64,000 nucleotides of DNA from Bradyrhizobium sp. CB1717 (GTDB lineage: Bacteria > Pseudomonadota > Alphaproteobacteria > Rhizobiales > Xanthobacteraceae), in assembly GCF_029714325.1 (NCBI RefSeq), contig NZ_CP121666.1:310001-374000 (forward strand). Direction: 5' to 3'. Shown here one piece after another: positions 18,590 to 28,436 of the stretch (within the stretch, counting starts at the first letter, position 1; the number at the start of each line of letters is the position of its first letter). The position numbers were made by a program, and so were the translations under genes. The notes beneath the pieces were generated by a model that was not told the DNA's origin, made no database searches, and saw only the letters and a list, made by a program, of their open reading frames with translations.

Positions 18590-20536
18590 TCACGCCGCCT
18601 TCTTCCGCTGCCTCAGGAATCGCCCGAGCAGCCTGCGCCGGCCCTTGCGCGGGATGAGGTCGACGTCGCTGACGAGCTTGGCGCCGCCCTTGCGGCGTTC
18701 CAGCACGATCTTGCGGCTGTGAAAGGCTTCCAGCTCGACGCGATGCGCGACGCTGACGATGGTCGCTTTCGGCAGCTCGTCGGTGACCATCTTCATCATC
18801 TTGTCCTGGCTCTTCTCGTCGAGCGCCGAGGTCGCCTCATCGAGCACGACGATATCAGGGCTGTGCAGCAGCAGCCGCGCGAAGGCGAGGCGCTGCTTCT
18901 CGCCGCCCGACAGCGTCTGGTCCCACGGGCCTTCTTCCTCGATCTTCTCCTTGAGATGGTCGAGGCCGACCTTGTGCAGGGCCTCCCCGATCTCTCCGAT
19001 GGTCCAATCCTCTTCGGCCCCGGGATAGGCGACGGCGCGGCGCAACGATCCCGAGGGCACGTAAGGCCGCTGCGGCAGCATGAACAGCCGCCGGTCGGGA
19101 TGGAAGTTGACGCTGCCGCCGCCCCACGGCCACAGCCCCGCAATGGCGCGCACCAGCGTGCTCTTGCCGGTGCCGGATTCGCCGGCGACCAGCAGCCGCT
19201 CGCCGGGCTCGATCACCACCTCGGTCTCGCCGACCACCGCGGTGCCGTCGTCGAGCGTGACGGAGAGATCGCGCAGCTCCAGCATCGCCTCGTTGTGCGT
19301 CTCGCCGCGCTGGATGCGGCCGAGGCCGTCGCCCTGCTCGGCGCGTTCGAGGCCGTCGAGCGACATCATCAGCGAGGCGATGCGGCGCGCGCAGGCGTTC
19401 CAGTCGGCGAGCCGCGGATAATTGTCGACCAGCCAGCCGAACGCGCTCTGCACGATGGTGAAGGCGGAGGCCGCCTGCATCACCTGCCCCAGCGTCATGC
19501 TGCCGTCGAGGAATTTCGGCGCGCAGAGCAGCAGCGGCACGACCGGTGCGACGAGGCTCGACCCTTGCGACACCAGCGTGGTGCGCATGTGCTGGCCGGC
19601 GAGCCGCGCCCATTGCCGCAAGACGCTGGCGAAGTTGCGGTCGAGGCCGTCGCGCTCCTCCTCTTCGCCGCCGAGCAGTGCGATGCTTTCGCCGTTCTCG
19701 CGCACGCGTGTCAGCGTATAGCGGAAATCGGCCTCGGCCTGGTTCTTGTCCTCCGAGACCTGCACGAAGCGCCGGCCGATCACCATGATCGAGCCGGATG
19801 CGATCGCGGCGTAGAGGATGGCGGCGATCACGAGGAAGCCGGGAATGGTGATGGATGAGCCGCCGAGCGTGACGGTAAGCGCGCCGCCGATGGTCCAGAG
19901 CACGACGATGAAGGTCGCGGCCGACAGCAGCGCCGAACTGACGCCGGCGAGGAAATCGACCGGCGCATCGGTCGCGATGCGCAGGTCTTCCGCGATCCGG
20001 TATTCCGGATTCTGGTGGTCGCCGCCGACGAGGTTGAGCTGGTAGTAGCGCCCGTTCGTGAGCCAGCGCGTCAGCACGCTGCTGGTGAGCCAGGCCCGCC
20101 AGCGCCGCTGGATGCCCATGCGCGCGAACACCTGCGCCACGCCGAGCACGATGCTGCCGAGCGCGAGCGGGAAGAACATGGCGGTGAGATGGAAGACGCT
20201 CGTCGCGTCGCGCTTCTCGATCGCGTCGAAGATCGCGCGATTCCAGACATTGATGCCGTATTGAAACCCGACAGTGAGGACGATCAACGCGCCGAGACCG
20301 ATCGAGAACGGCCAGGCGAGGCGATCGCCGTTGCGGCCCCAGAAGCCGCGCGCGCTGATCCAGAAGCGGGTCAGCAGATAATCCTTGCGGGCCTGCTCGG
20401 CCTCTTCGGGAGAGAGCTCGGGATCGGGTTCGAGCACCTCGGGCGGCGGCGCAGCCACCTCGTCGCCGTTCTCGCCTTTGATCTCGACAATGGGTGGCGT
20501 CTTGCCCTGGTCGCGCTTCCCGGCTGCCTTTTGCAT
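18590..20536 (-). CDS. Fused ABC transporter permease-ATPase (SbmA/BacA-like permease domain)
   Basis: A 648-aa half-transporter of the COG4178 type. Residues 1-60 are polar, and the membrane domain at about 70-370 resembles SbmA/BacA permeases (NVWNRAIFDAIEKRDA, LTRWLTNGRYYQLNL). The ATPase domain spans about 420-640: Walker A AGESGTGKST (451-460), signature LSGGEKQ (542-548) and Walker B DIVVLDEATS (561-570). Relatives import peptides, vitamin B12 or long-chain acyl substrates. In rhizobia this type is linked to peptide resistance or very-long-chain fatty acid handling. The substrate here is unknown. Confidence 0.9.
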   Translation of the reverse strand: MQKAAGKRDQGKTPPIVEIKGENGDEVAAPPPEVLEPDPELSPEEAEQARKDYLLTRFWISARGFWGRNGDRLAWPFSIGLGALIVLTVGFQYGINVWNRAIFDAIEKRDATSVFHLTAMFFPLALGSIVLGVAQVFARMGIQRRWRAWLTSSVLTRWLTNGRYYQLNLVGGDHQNPEYRIAEDLRIATDAPVDFLAGVSSALLSAATFIVVLWTIGGALTVTLGGSSITIPGFLVIAAILYAAIASGSIMVIGRRFVQVSEDKNQAEADFRYTLTRVRENGESIALLGGEEEERDGLDRNFASVLRQWARLAGQHMRTTLVSQGSSLVAPVVPLLLCAPKFLDGSMTLGQVMQAASAFTIVQSAFGWLVDNYPRLADWNACARRIASLMMSLDGLERAEQGDGLGRIQRGETHNEAMLELRDLSVTLDDGTAVVGETEVVIEPGERLLVAGESGTGKSTLVRAIAGLWPWGGGSVNFHPDRRLFMLPQRPYVPSGSLRRAVAYPGAEEDWTIGEIGEALHKVGLDHLKEKIEEEGPWDQTLSGGEKQRLAFARLLLHSPDIVVLDEATSALDEKSQDKMMKMVTDELPKATIVSVAHRVELEAFHSRKIVLERRKGGAKLVSDVDLIPRKGRRRLLGRFLRQRKKAA

Positions 20537-20587
20537 GGCCGGATAACGCGAGACAAATCAGCCGGTTCCGGTCGGTTCCCGAATACC

Positions 20588-22741
20588 CTATTCGGCGGCG
20601 CCGCCGCGCACCCGCCGCAGCCGCGCAGCCCGGTGCAGCACGCGCGACAGCTCCTCGATCGAATAGGGCTTTTGCACGAGGTCGAAGCCGAGGCTGCCTT
20701 CCTGCGACAGCGCCTGGCTGTAGCCGGTGGTCAGCACGACCGGCACCTTGATGCCGCGATCGCGGATCGCCCGCGCCAGATCGAGCCCGGTCATGCCGGG
20801 CATCACGATGTCGGAGAACACGACGTCGAAACGATCGGCGTCCACGACGAGCTCGGCCAGCGCATCGGCGGCATTGTCGACCAGCGTGATGCTGTAGCCG
20901 AGCGCGGTGAGGCCATCGGCGGCGAAATTGGCGAGCTCGATATTGTCCTCGACCAGTAGCACCGACATGCCGCTGCCGGCCACCGCAGGCGCGGTGTTCG
21001 GCGCCTGCTGCTGTGGCAAGAGGTCCGCGGGCACGCGTGGGAGATAGAGCGAGAAGGTGCTGCCCTGGCCGACTTCGCTCGTCACCGTCACCTCGCCGCC
21101 GGATTGCCGGGCGAAACCGAACACCTGGGACAGGCCGAGACCCGTGCCGTGGCCGACCTGCTTGGTGGTGAAGAACGGCTCGAAGATCCGCCCGAGCCGC
21201 GCGGCCGGAATGCCGACGCCGGTGTCGCTGACGATCACGCCGACGAAGCCGAGGTGTCCCGGGATATGACTGTGCGAGACCTGCGTCGGCGTGTCGGGAA
21301 GGGTTGTCGCCCTCTCGACGGTGAAGCTGATCCTGCCCTTGCCCTGCATGGCATCGCGCGCATTGGTCGCCATGTTGATCAGCGCGGTCTCGAACTGGCT
21401 GGCATCGGCATTGACGAGACACGGCTCCGCCGGCAGCCGCATCGCGATCTCGATGGCAGGTCCGAGCAGCGTGGCGAGCATGTCGTGCAGCGACTGCAAT
21501 CGCTCGCCGACGTCGAACACTTCCGGTTTCAGGGTCTGGCGCCGCGCAAAGGCGAGCAGCTGCGAGGTCAGCTTGGCCGCGCGCGCCACTGCGTCCGCAA
21601 TCGCCGTGATGTAGCGCTGCCGTCGCTCTTCGCTCAGCTGCGGACGGTTCAACAGATCGACCGAGGCGCGGATCACGGTCAGCAGGTTGTTGAAGTCGTG
21701 GGCGACGCCGCCGGTGAGCTGGCCGAGCGCTTCCAGGCGCTGGCTGTGCTTGAGCGCCTCCTCGGCCTCGCGCCGCCTTGCGGCTTCCATCTGCAGATGC
21801 TGGGTGCGCCGGAAGGCGAATGCCAGCAGCAGGAACAGCAGCGCGGTGGCGGGAACGCCGAACACCAGATGCTGCCCGATGGTGGCGTACCAGCGCGCGC
21901 GGATCGCCGACGTCTCGAAGCCGGCGCTGACATAGATCGGATATTCGGCGACGCGCCTGTAGCCGATGCGGCGCTCGATCCCGTCCGAGGGCCAGGCGAT
22001 GGTCATGAGCCCCTGCGCGGGGTGCGCGGCGATCTCGCGGCCGACCGGTCCGCCCGGATCGAGCCGGAGGTCGCGGTCGAGCCGCGGGAAATGCGCCAGC
22101 ACCACGCCGTCGGTGCGACCCATCGCGAAGAAGCTGCCGGGATCCGAGCCGATCCTGGCATAGAAGCTCTCGAAATATTCCGGCAGCACGGAGGCCTGGA
22201 TCACGCCGATGAAGCTGCCGTCGTCGGCGTCGCGCCGGCGGCTCATGCCGAAGAAGCGCGCGCCCTGATAGGGCGGACGCGGCGTCAGCGGCATGCCGAT
22301 GACGGTGCCGATGGCCTGGTCGACATGGACGTAGAAATAGTCGCGGTCCGCGAAGGCCAAACCAGGCGGCGGCGAAACCAGGCTGTTGACCAGTGCTTTT
22401 CCATCCGCGTCGAAGATCCAGGCCGATTTGAGCTGCGGCAGCGAATCGGTCAGCCGCTTCAGGCGGCGGTGCAGCGCGGCTTCGCGTGCGCGGATGACGT
22501 CGTCGGGAAGGCCGCGCACGACCTCGTTGAGCTCGGACAGGCTGCGATCGATGGTCTCGAACACCTTGAGCGCATGTTCATGCGCCACATCGAGCGTGCG
22601 CTCGATCTCGCGGTCGGCGATGTCCCTGGTCGAGGTGTAGGAGATCGTGGAGGCGATCGCGAACAGCGCAATCGGCAGGGCCAGGGATGCAACCATCATC
22701 CACTGCAAAAGCCTCAGCGAATTGCGTTGCGCTCCCTGCAC
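20588..22741 (-). CDS. Hybrid sensor histidine kinase with periplasmic dCache-like domain and receiver
   Basis: A 717-aa protein. A first membrane helix lies at about 12-33, a periplasmic dCache-like ligand domain at 35-285 and a second helix at 290-310. The HisKA domain has phospho-acceptor His348 (LTGGVAHDFNNLL). The HATPase has N box INMATNARDAM and the G boxes DTGVGIP and HGTGLGLSQV. A C-terminal receiver has phospho-acceptor Asp644 (VVFSDIVMPG). This NtrB-like 'AHDFNN' class often works without a separate response regulator of known output. It is the last core gene before the transposon end, whose first base lies about 165 bases upstream of its start. Confidence 0.92.
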   Translation of the reverse strand: MQGAQRNSLRLLQWMMVASLALPIALFAIASTISYTSTRDIADREIERTLDVAHEHALKVFETIDRSLSELNEVVRGLPDDVIRAREAALHRRLKRLTDSLPQLKSAWIFDADGKALVNSLVSPPPGLAFADRDYFYVHVDQAIGTVIGMPLTPRPPYQGARFFGMSRRRDADDGSFIGVIQASVLPEYFESFYARIGSDPGSFFAMGRTDGVVLAHFPRLDRDLRLDPGGPVGREIAAHPAQGLMTIAWPSDGIERRIGYRRVAEYPIYVSAGFETSAIRARWYATIGQHLVFGVPATALLFLLLAFAFRRTQHLQMEAARRREAEEALKHSQRLEALGQLTGGVAHDFNNLLTVIRASVDLLNRPQLSEERRQRYITAIADAVARAAKLTSQLLAFARRQTLKPEVFDVGERLQSLHDMLATLLGPAIEIAMRLPAEPCLVNADASQFETALINMATNARDAMQGKGRISFTVERATTLPDTPTQVSHSHIPGHLGFVGVIVSDTGVGIPAARLGRIFEPFFTTKQVGHGTGLGLSQVFGFARQSGGEVTVTSEVGQGSTFSLYLPRVPADLLPQQQAPNTAPAVAGSGMSVLLVEDNIELANFAADGLTALGYSITLVDNAADALAELVVDADRFDVVFSDIVMPGMTGLDLARAIRDRGIKVPVVLTTGYSQALSQEGSLGFDLVQKPYSIEELSRVLHRAARLRRVRGGAAE

Positions 22742-22907
22742 GGTCGCTCCGGTCCCTGACCGGTGAGCTTACTTGAATTTCCCGCCGGGAAGGAAGCGGC
22801 TTGTGGGGATAATCTTGGGTTGTGATCCGGCGAATCGCCCGCCACGCGCGTTGTGGCAAATTCTACTCAAACTGATGCAGATCGTGGCATGCCCCGGCCG
22901 CGCCGGC

Positions 22908-23041
22908 TGTATTGAGACAACAAAGTTCTTTGGAAAGTCGAGAAAATTGCTTTGTCTTTCGTGCGGCAGTATCGGCGGCTAAAAATAAAGTTCTTTCAGG
23001 GTTCGAGCGTAACCCAAAAGCTCATCCAATAAAGTTCTTTC
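22908..23041. repeat. Transposon end with three TnsB-type binding repeats
   Basis: TGT at 22908 begins a putative Tn7-like terminus (TGTATTGAGACAACAAAG). Three direct copies of AAAGTTCTTT follow at 22922-22931, 22987-22996 and 23031-23040; the last two also share a trailing CAG. A weaker related stretch (TTTGTCTTTC) is at about 22951. Spaced direct repeats inside a TGT terminus are the arrangement of Tn7-family ends bound by TnsB. The repeats begin immediately after the core chromosome and stop at the end of tnsD. Assignment as a TnsB site is inference. Confidence 0.7.
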
Positions 23042-23045
23042 AGAA

Positions 23046-24731
23046 CTATTCCGCCCTCGGTGCTCCTCTTGCCTTAGCGATGTACTGGCGTACTTGATCT
23101 AGCGCCTGGCTCGGAACGTCGATCTCCTTGCAGAGGATATAGGCTGCGTTTGGCATCAGTTTCAGACCCCGCACATTGAGCTTTCGTCCCAAAACGCGGC
23201 TAAGCCCATTCACGGTCACCAACCCGCCCTGTTCACGGAGCTCTCGCGCAGATGCCTCAATCTGACTCGCCAAAGCGACGTCGTCTGCGTGCCTGGGTTG
23301 GGGCTTGGGCACTCGCGATCGAGTTCCCCGACGGCTAGGAAAGCTATCCAGCCACTTTCGATCATATTTCAATAGAGTTTGGTACGTGGTTCCTCTTTTT
23401 ACTCGGCCATTCTCCAGCCAGGTCTTCCTCAGAGCAGCTATCTTCTCGGGCGAAGGTTCAAAGCCAGCTCGGATGCCGTCGAGAATCCGCCTCACGGTTT
23501 TGTGCTGCATCTTTAGCTCGGTGCAGACTTTTTTTATGAAACCGTGTTGCGCGTATAACCGCTTGACCTCCGTCTCTACCGCGGGACCGTAGTTGTTTAC
23601 GATCTTGACGAGCGGCATGGCAGGATCACCCTCGCGGGGTCTTTCGAAACAGAATACGTACCCACAAGTGCATCGGGCATGGAAATAATGCTCGCGCATG
23701 CCCCTTTTTGCTCGTCTTAGATAAACTTGAGGGATTCTGAACCCTACCTCATGCTTTGCAAATGTGTTCGGGCACTTCCACTCTTGCCTAAATGAGTTGT
23801 CCAGCCCTTGGCGTTCCAAGGTCGAGCGGGTTGCCTTCTGCCGCTCTCCAAGAAAGTGTTGAACCAAGACATGCAACAAGGGATGATTGGCGCCGTCCTT
23901 GTAGAATATTTTGCGGATTGATCGCGATCGCTCGTTCAGCCGACATCCAAGCTTAACCAGCAACTCACCACCAAAATAATCGATGAGATCCGCCCCAAAA
24001 GCACGGGTCTGAAGCATCGTGATACCGAAGCCGTATCCCACTTCAACAGCAGCAGTCTGATACTGCTCGCTTGGATCTGGGCTTAGCCAACGGGAAGGCA
24101 TTCCATGCAAAATGTCTGCGGACCTTGTCGCAATCTCCCGCGCTAACGAAGTTTCGCGGCCACTCAGAACTGCCACTGGCTCGGCATCTGCTCTACAATA
24201 ATGCGTCGCATCCATCGTTGCCCTGTCGAGAGGGGACATTGGAGCCATCGAATTGCGCAGCAACTCTCCATGCTTGACGCAAAAGAGAGTGCCAGACAGC
24301 TGGTGCTGCCGACGCCAATAAGTTTCACCGAATCTGTCCATATCCTCTTCAAGACAAAGAACGCAAAACCTGAAGAGCTTCGGCTCAATGACGCTGGAAT
24401 TGCCCATGCCCAGGGCAACCGATCCTCCATGGGGATTCGTTTCTAGAAAGCATTCCGTGCATTTCAAATGTGCGTCCGGTTTAAGGAATGCACCGTTGAA
24501 CGGAAGGAGGGTGTGACGGTCGAGGATCTCCAGGCCTGATAGGCCCCAGATAGGCCGGGTTTTTTCCGCAAGGCGGTTCGCATTTCTTACATATCTTGTC
24601 GAGAACCATGAGGTGCCGTCAATCGTCTCTTGGGCGCTCTTGATGACGATCGGCTGCATATAAGCGAAGTGCCGCGCGATAACTGAGTATATCAATTCAT
24701 CCTGATACGGCTTCGGGAGCATCAGATGCAT
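23046..24731 (-). CDS. tnsD: TnsD/TniQ-family target-site selector
   Basis: A 561-aa TniQ-family protein. In Tn7 TnsD recognises a specific chromosomal attachment site and recruits TnsC. The N-terminal TniQ region (LPKPYQDELIYSVIARHFAY) contains a zinc-binding CCCH cluster: CTECF, then FRFCVLCLEED, and a later TLFCVKHG. The long helical and HTH-rich C-terminus at about 350-560 matches TnsD rather than short TniQ proteins. I start at the ATG at 24731, one base after the tnsC stop; a TTG at 24743 would overlap it. Its target site is not obvious. Confidence 0.85.
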   Translation of the reverse strand: MHLMLPKPYQDELIYSVIARHFAYMQPIVIKSAQETIDGTSWFSTRYVRNANRLAEKTRPIWGLSGLEILDRHTLLPFNGAFLKPDAHLKCTECFLETNPHGGSVALGMGNSSVIEPKLFRFCVLCLEEDMDRFGETYWRRQHQLSGTLFCVKHGELLRNSMAPMSPLDRATMDATHYCRADAEPVAVLSGRETSLAREIATRSADILHGMPSRWLSPDPSEQYQTAAVEVGYGFGITMLQTRAFGADLIDYFGGELLVKLGCRLNERSRSIRKIFYKDGANHPLLHVLVQHFLGERQKATRSTLERQGLDNSFRQEWKCPNTFAKHEVGFRIPQVYLRRAKRGMREHYFHARCTCGYVFCFERPREGDPAMPLVKIVNNYGPAVETEVKRLYAQHGFIKKVCTELKMQHKTVRRILDGIRAGFEPSPEKIAALRKTWLENGRVKRGTTYQTLLKYDRKWLDSFPSRRGTRSRVPKPQPRHADDVALASQIEASARELREQGGLVTVNGLSRVLGRKLNVRGLKLMPNAAYILCKEIDVPSQALDQVRQYIAKARGAPRAE

Positions 24732-24732
24732 G

Positions 24733-26241
24733 TTACTGCCCAACTAGATCGTCTATCAGACCGGCGCTTCTCAACGCGTCGACGGGATCTGCATTCTCTG
24801 CTTCAGCTTTCCTAAGAGCTTCAATAAGCTTATTCGGTACCTTCGGCGGACTTTTCTTCGCTGGTGTCGTGGTGCCCGACGGCGTCAGAACTTCATCGAC
24901 CAAGGCGCCCACAATGCTTGGACTTGCTCCTGCATGAAGCAGGTTTGAAGTAAGTTGGATGCGCCTTTCGTTGAGTCGCTTCTCTGCGACCTTGATCGAC
25001 TGGACCGCCTGCTGTTGGGTGGTCAAAGTCTTCAATGTGGTTACGCCCGACGAGATAAGATCTTCAAATTTGGCGATCCTATCATTATCGCCACTCCTGA
25101 GTGCATCGAGTGCGGGCCGCAAGAGAGAGAACTTCTCCTTCGCTACTTTGTTGATAAGGCTGACCGTTATCCTTTCGCTTTTCCCGCGAATTGCCTGCAA
25201 CTGGACAAGCTGAAAGAGCCGGATGACCAGGGCGGTAATCCCCTGAGTCTGGTGGTACATCGCTTCCGAGACCTCAGGAGAGAGGTCTTCCGCCTTCTGT
25301 AGCCACTGATATTTCCAAAGCACCTTAAGGAAATAGTCCCACTCGCGTCCCAGAGCCATACGGTCCCAGAGCGCTGAGCCATACTGACCAACGCGGCGAG
25401 CCTCTCGGAAAAGCTGTTCCAGATGCACCTTCGCCTTCGGAGTGCCGAGAACGATGATGGGCACCTTCACGTCATTGGTGAACGTCACGAAGAAATTTAG
25501 CAACTTCTCCATGCCGACTCCCTTGGCGGCCAACAAGTGTTGGACTTCATCAATCACAAGGACGCCAAGATGGTGCTGGGCGGCGATCTTCGCGACATCA
25601 AGAATCAATTTGTCGGTCGGGACGCGACCATTGACGGACTTAGAGTGATTGGTGCCTAGAGTCGAATCGACCTTCGCGACTATAGAAAGCAGCAGTTGCT
25701 TTAGGCTGCCATCCATCGGGCAATCAATCTTCATCCACACAATCTGGTAGAAGCCGTACTTTTCATGGCTTAGAGCTCTCGGATAAAATGAGAGCGTCCG
25801 CTCGACCACAGTACTCTTTCCCATTCCGGAAACGCCGAAGAGAGCGAACGACGGCGCCGTCGACGGTCCGGAAGATTCGATCGGCGTGATTCGACCCTGC
25901 AATCGCTGACGATAGAATTCGACAAGGGACCTTTGGAACTCTGGGAGTGCTGGGTTGCGATGCACGTAGCCGCTATCGAGAATAAGGCCGATCTGCTCAA
26001 TTATCTCCCCGTGAGAGGCCATCATGAGCAGATAGTCGTTGAGGCGGCCGACACATAGCATCCTTTCGCCTGCGGAAAGCATGCGCTCGTCATCCGAATA
26101 CGTCGGCCGACGACCAAATGATAAAAGCAGATTCGTATCATCGGCCGACATCAACGGTGGTAGTGCCTCGAGAAGAGGATTTCCTGCGGCCTCGGGTCGC
26201 GCGGTTGGCAAGTAGTCGGCCGGAATGAGGTAAGAGTACAT
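24733..26241 (-). CDS. tnsC: TnsC-like AAA+ transposition regulator ATPase
   Basis: A 502-aa AAA+ protein. Walker A is GVSGMGKST at 136-144 and Walker B is VLVIDE at 227-232, followed by QHLL, as in TniB/TnsC ATPases. It would form an ATP-dependent filament that passes the target signal from TnsD to the TnsAB transposase. The C-terminal tail of about 170 residues is charged and Lys/Pro-rich near 465, and may contact TnsA/TnsB or TnsD. The ATG is 11 bases downstream of the tnsB stop, and its 3' end is directly coupled to tnsD. Confidence 0.9.
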   Translation of the reverse strand: MYSYLIPADYLPTARPEAAGNPLLEALPPLMSADDTNLLLSFGRRPTYSDDERMLSAGERMLCVGRLNDYLLMMASHGEIIEQIGLILDSGYVHRNPALPEFQRSLVEFYRQRLQGRITPIESSGPSTAPSFALFGVSGMGKSTVVERTLSFYPRALSHEKYGFYQIVWMKIDCPMDGSLKQLLLSIVAKVDSTLGTNHSKSVNGRVPTDKLILDVAKIAAQHHLGVLVIDEVQHLLAAKGVGMEKLLNFFVTFTNDVKVPIIVLGTPKAKVHLEQLFREARRVGQYGSALWDRMALGREWDYFLKVLWKYQWLQKAEDLSPEVSEAMYHQTQGITALVIRLFQLVQLQAIRGKSERITVSLINKVAKEKFSLLRPALDALRSGDNDRIAKFEDLISSGVTTLKTLTTQQQAVQSIKVAEKRLNERRIQLTSNLLHAGASPSIVGALVDEVLTPSGTTTPAKKSPPKVPNKLIEALRKAEAENADPVDALRSAGLIDDLVGQ

Positions 26242-26252
26242 TGCGGAGTTTC

Positions 26253-28436
26253 CTACTTGCCTGCGTTACCAGCTTCTTCAAGAGACTCGAGCCTGGATAA
26301 CATGTCATCTTCATAAGCATCCGGCGGGTCCTCAATGGTTGGCGCTACCGCAGGAGAGTTCGCGCGCGGCTCGGCGAGAGGGGCCAAATCGATTGTCTCG
26401 ATCGGTCGCTGGAACGCCTTCTCGTCGGCTCGATTGCGTCCTATGCCTGCCACCTCAGCCCTCTTGGATGTATTGCGCTCCTGCACGTCGCGCGTCTTAG
26501 CGAGTGCTCCTTCCTGGATCGCTCTCAGCGCGACATCAGTCTCAATTTCCTGCGCTTGAAGTTTTCCCGCTTGGGAAGCAGCAAGGCACTTCTCGGCGAG
26601 CTCCTTCTCCTCATATTCGAACAGTGTTTTACCAACGAGTTCTTGGTAGGGGGGCAGCAGACGACAGGCTTCATATCCGCGTGGCGCCTTTGGATTCCAA
26701 AGATACAGTTTGTCTAAGCTTCGCGGATCGTACGATACCTCGACAGACCATCCTCCTTTGTTGCGTGCCGTCCAGAACCAACGACCTTCTTCGGCTTGAT
26801 CGCACGTATAGAAGCCGCCTCTGAATTTTATGCCGTTACCAGTGATGCGAGCCGAGTCACGCGGCATGACTGCCAACGCAACTTCGTCATAACTAAGCTC
26901 TCTCAATGCTCCGCTTCGATTCTCGATACCCCAGGTCCAACGAGCCAGCGGAGTGGCGGACATGCCGTCGGTCGTCATTTCGGTGGGAGTATAAATGCCG
27001 GTAATCTTCGATCGATTGTGCTGAAGGACCGCGCGTATGACCGCCGCTGTAAAATCATTAAGGTCCATCGCGGATTCAAGTCGGTAGTCGCGAGCTCCTC
27101 TGGTTCCGAAATCCGGCTCGACATAACCCGGCATGAACGGCTTGAATAGCATCGGAACGATCTTGAACCGCGATTCAACGATCGCCTTGAGATCACCACG
27201 TCCTGATGTCGTATTTCCAATCTGGATCCGGAGGGTGTCGACGATGCGAGACCCCAATTTTTCGCTCATCAGTTCGCCTCGGTCGGCTAGAATAGAACGA
27301 GGAGCGTGATGTGCAGGCCATTCTTCGTGATCGATTTCTATGCCGTACTGCCGACAGTACTCCACTTTCGGAGTAACCATGTTGGTCAGAGCCATCATCG
27401 CACCGATCCACGACGGCCCCTCGAATCCGACGTAGACGCCGACGATCAAACGACTCCAAACGTCTATTACGAAGTAGATGACCGGTCGGCCAACGATGCG
27501 TCGCCGATCAAACTGCGATCGCAGGTAAACGTCGGCGACAGTGGCATCGACTTGAAATTCGTCTCCGGGCCCCTTTGTATTCTGATCAGCCTTGCCGAGG
27601 AGCTCGCGCGTTTCGAGGTCATATCGCTTTTGACCGTGACGAGCTTTGAATCTATCGTTCTCGGGAAAGTGGGTGCAGAGGTAATGGCTGAATTGTTTTA
27701 GAGTCGGTCGATCATCGTCCAGCACGATCTTCGGTCGACCCGCCTCGTCTTGACGGTGTGAAAAGAAGAGTTCAACGACGTAGTTCAGGGCACGCTTTTG
27801 GGAAGGCTTTCGCAGGCTAAGGTAATAGTCGGCCCCGACCCGCATCTTTCTCCGTAGGTCGTCATTGACCGAAATACCAACGCCGGTTGCGATGGTTCTC
27901 GGCCTCCCGACCTTCCGTCCACTCTCGATACTCCTTGTCTTGCCTGGTGCGCCGCAATTGTCGTAGTCCGACCGCACCGCTTCGCGGTTCATGCCACGTT
28001 GCCAAAATCGCATGATAGCGGTGACCACCGTCGGCCGCGTGACGCCCACGTCTTCGGCGGCCTTCTTTATTCTGGCCTTCCGCTGAATTTTAAACAGTAG
28101 ACCTCGGCCGCGATCGTCGCCCTGCAGTTGGAGTACGATTTTCCAGTAGCGTGCGGAGGTTTGGGCTGCCGCACTATCCTGCACCTCCTCCGACAAATTT
28201 AACTGATACGGTCCGACATATTCGATGGCGAAGCTGGGCGGAGTTGTGACAAATCGGTCTACCAAGAGGTCTCGCTGGACACGCTCTGGCCAACCCATCT
28301 CCGCCACGTTAAAGAGCCAAAATCCTCCGCCATCATCGTCCACATGCACGATGCGAAACAGCGCGCCCTCAGGACCAGGCTCTCTGAGAAGCATGCGCTC
28401 GAGTAGGATAGGTTTCTTAACTGGAGAATCCGGCAC
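26253..28436 (-). CDS. tnsB: TnsB-like DDE transposase
   Basis: A 727-aa retroviral-integrase-type transposase that cuts and joins the 3' ends. Helix-turn-helix DNA-binding regions lie at about 115-200 (KKAAEDVGVTRPTVVTAI). The RNase-H-fold catalytic residues fit Asp297 (FQVDATVAD), Asp386 (ILADRGE) and Glu421 (IVESRF). A beta-barrel-like region and a charged tail follow, the tail probably interacting with TnsC. It starts with GTG at 28436, whose G is the last base of the tnsA stop codon, so translation is coupled. Confidence 0.92.
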   Translation of the reverse strand: MPDSPVKKPILLERMLLREPGPEGALFRIVHVDDDGGGFWLFNVAEMGWPERVQRDLLVDRFVTTPPSFAIEYVGPYQLNLSEEVQDSAAAQTSARYWKIVLQLQGDDRGRGLLFKIQRKARIKKAAEDVGVTRPTVVTAIMRFWQRGMNREAVRSDYDNCGAPGKTRSIESGRKVGRPRTIATGVGISVNDDLRRKMRVGADYYLSLRKPSQKRALNYVVELFFSHRQDEAGRPKIVLDDDRPTLKQFSHYLCTHFPENDRFKARHGQKRYDLETRELLGKADQNTKGPGDEFQVDATVADVYLRSQFDRRRIVGRPVIYFVIDVWSRLIVGVYVGFEGPSWIGAMMALTNMVTPKVEYCRQYGIEIDHEEWPAHHAPRSILADRGELMSEKLGSRIVDTLRIQIGNTTSGRGDLKAIVESRFKIVPMLFKPFMPGYVEPDFGTRGARDYRLESAMDLNDFTAAVIRAVLQHNRSKITGIYTPTEMTTDGMSATPLARWTWGIENRSGALRELSYDEVALAVMPRDSARITGNGIKFRGGFYTCDQAEEGRWFWTARNKGGWSVEVSYDPRSLDKLYLWNPKAPRGYEACRLLPPYQELVGKTLFEYEEKELAEKCLAASQAGKLQAQEIETDVALRAIQEGALAKTRDVQERNTSKRAEVAGIGRNRADEKAFQRPIETIDLAPLAEPRANSPAVAPTIEDPPDAYEDDMLSRLESLEEAGNAGK

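Noticed and set aside
18855..21422. An 855-codon minus-strand open frame spanning parts of the ABC transporter and the histidine kinase
   Set aside because: It is an alternative frame of two well-supported genes; its translation is Arg/Ala-rich without domains.
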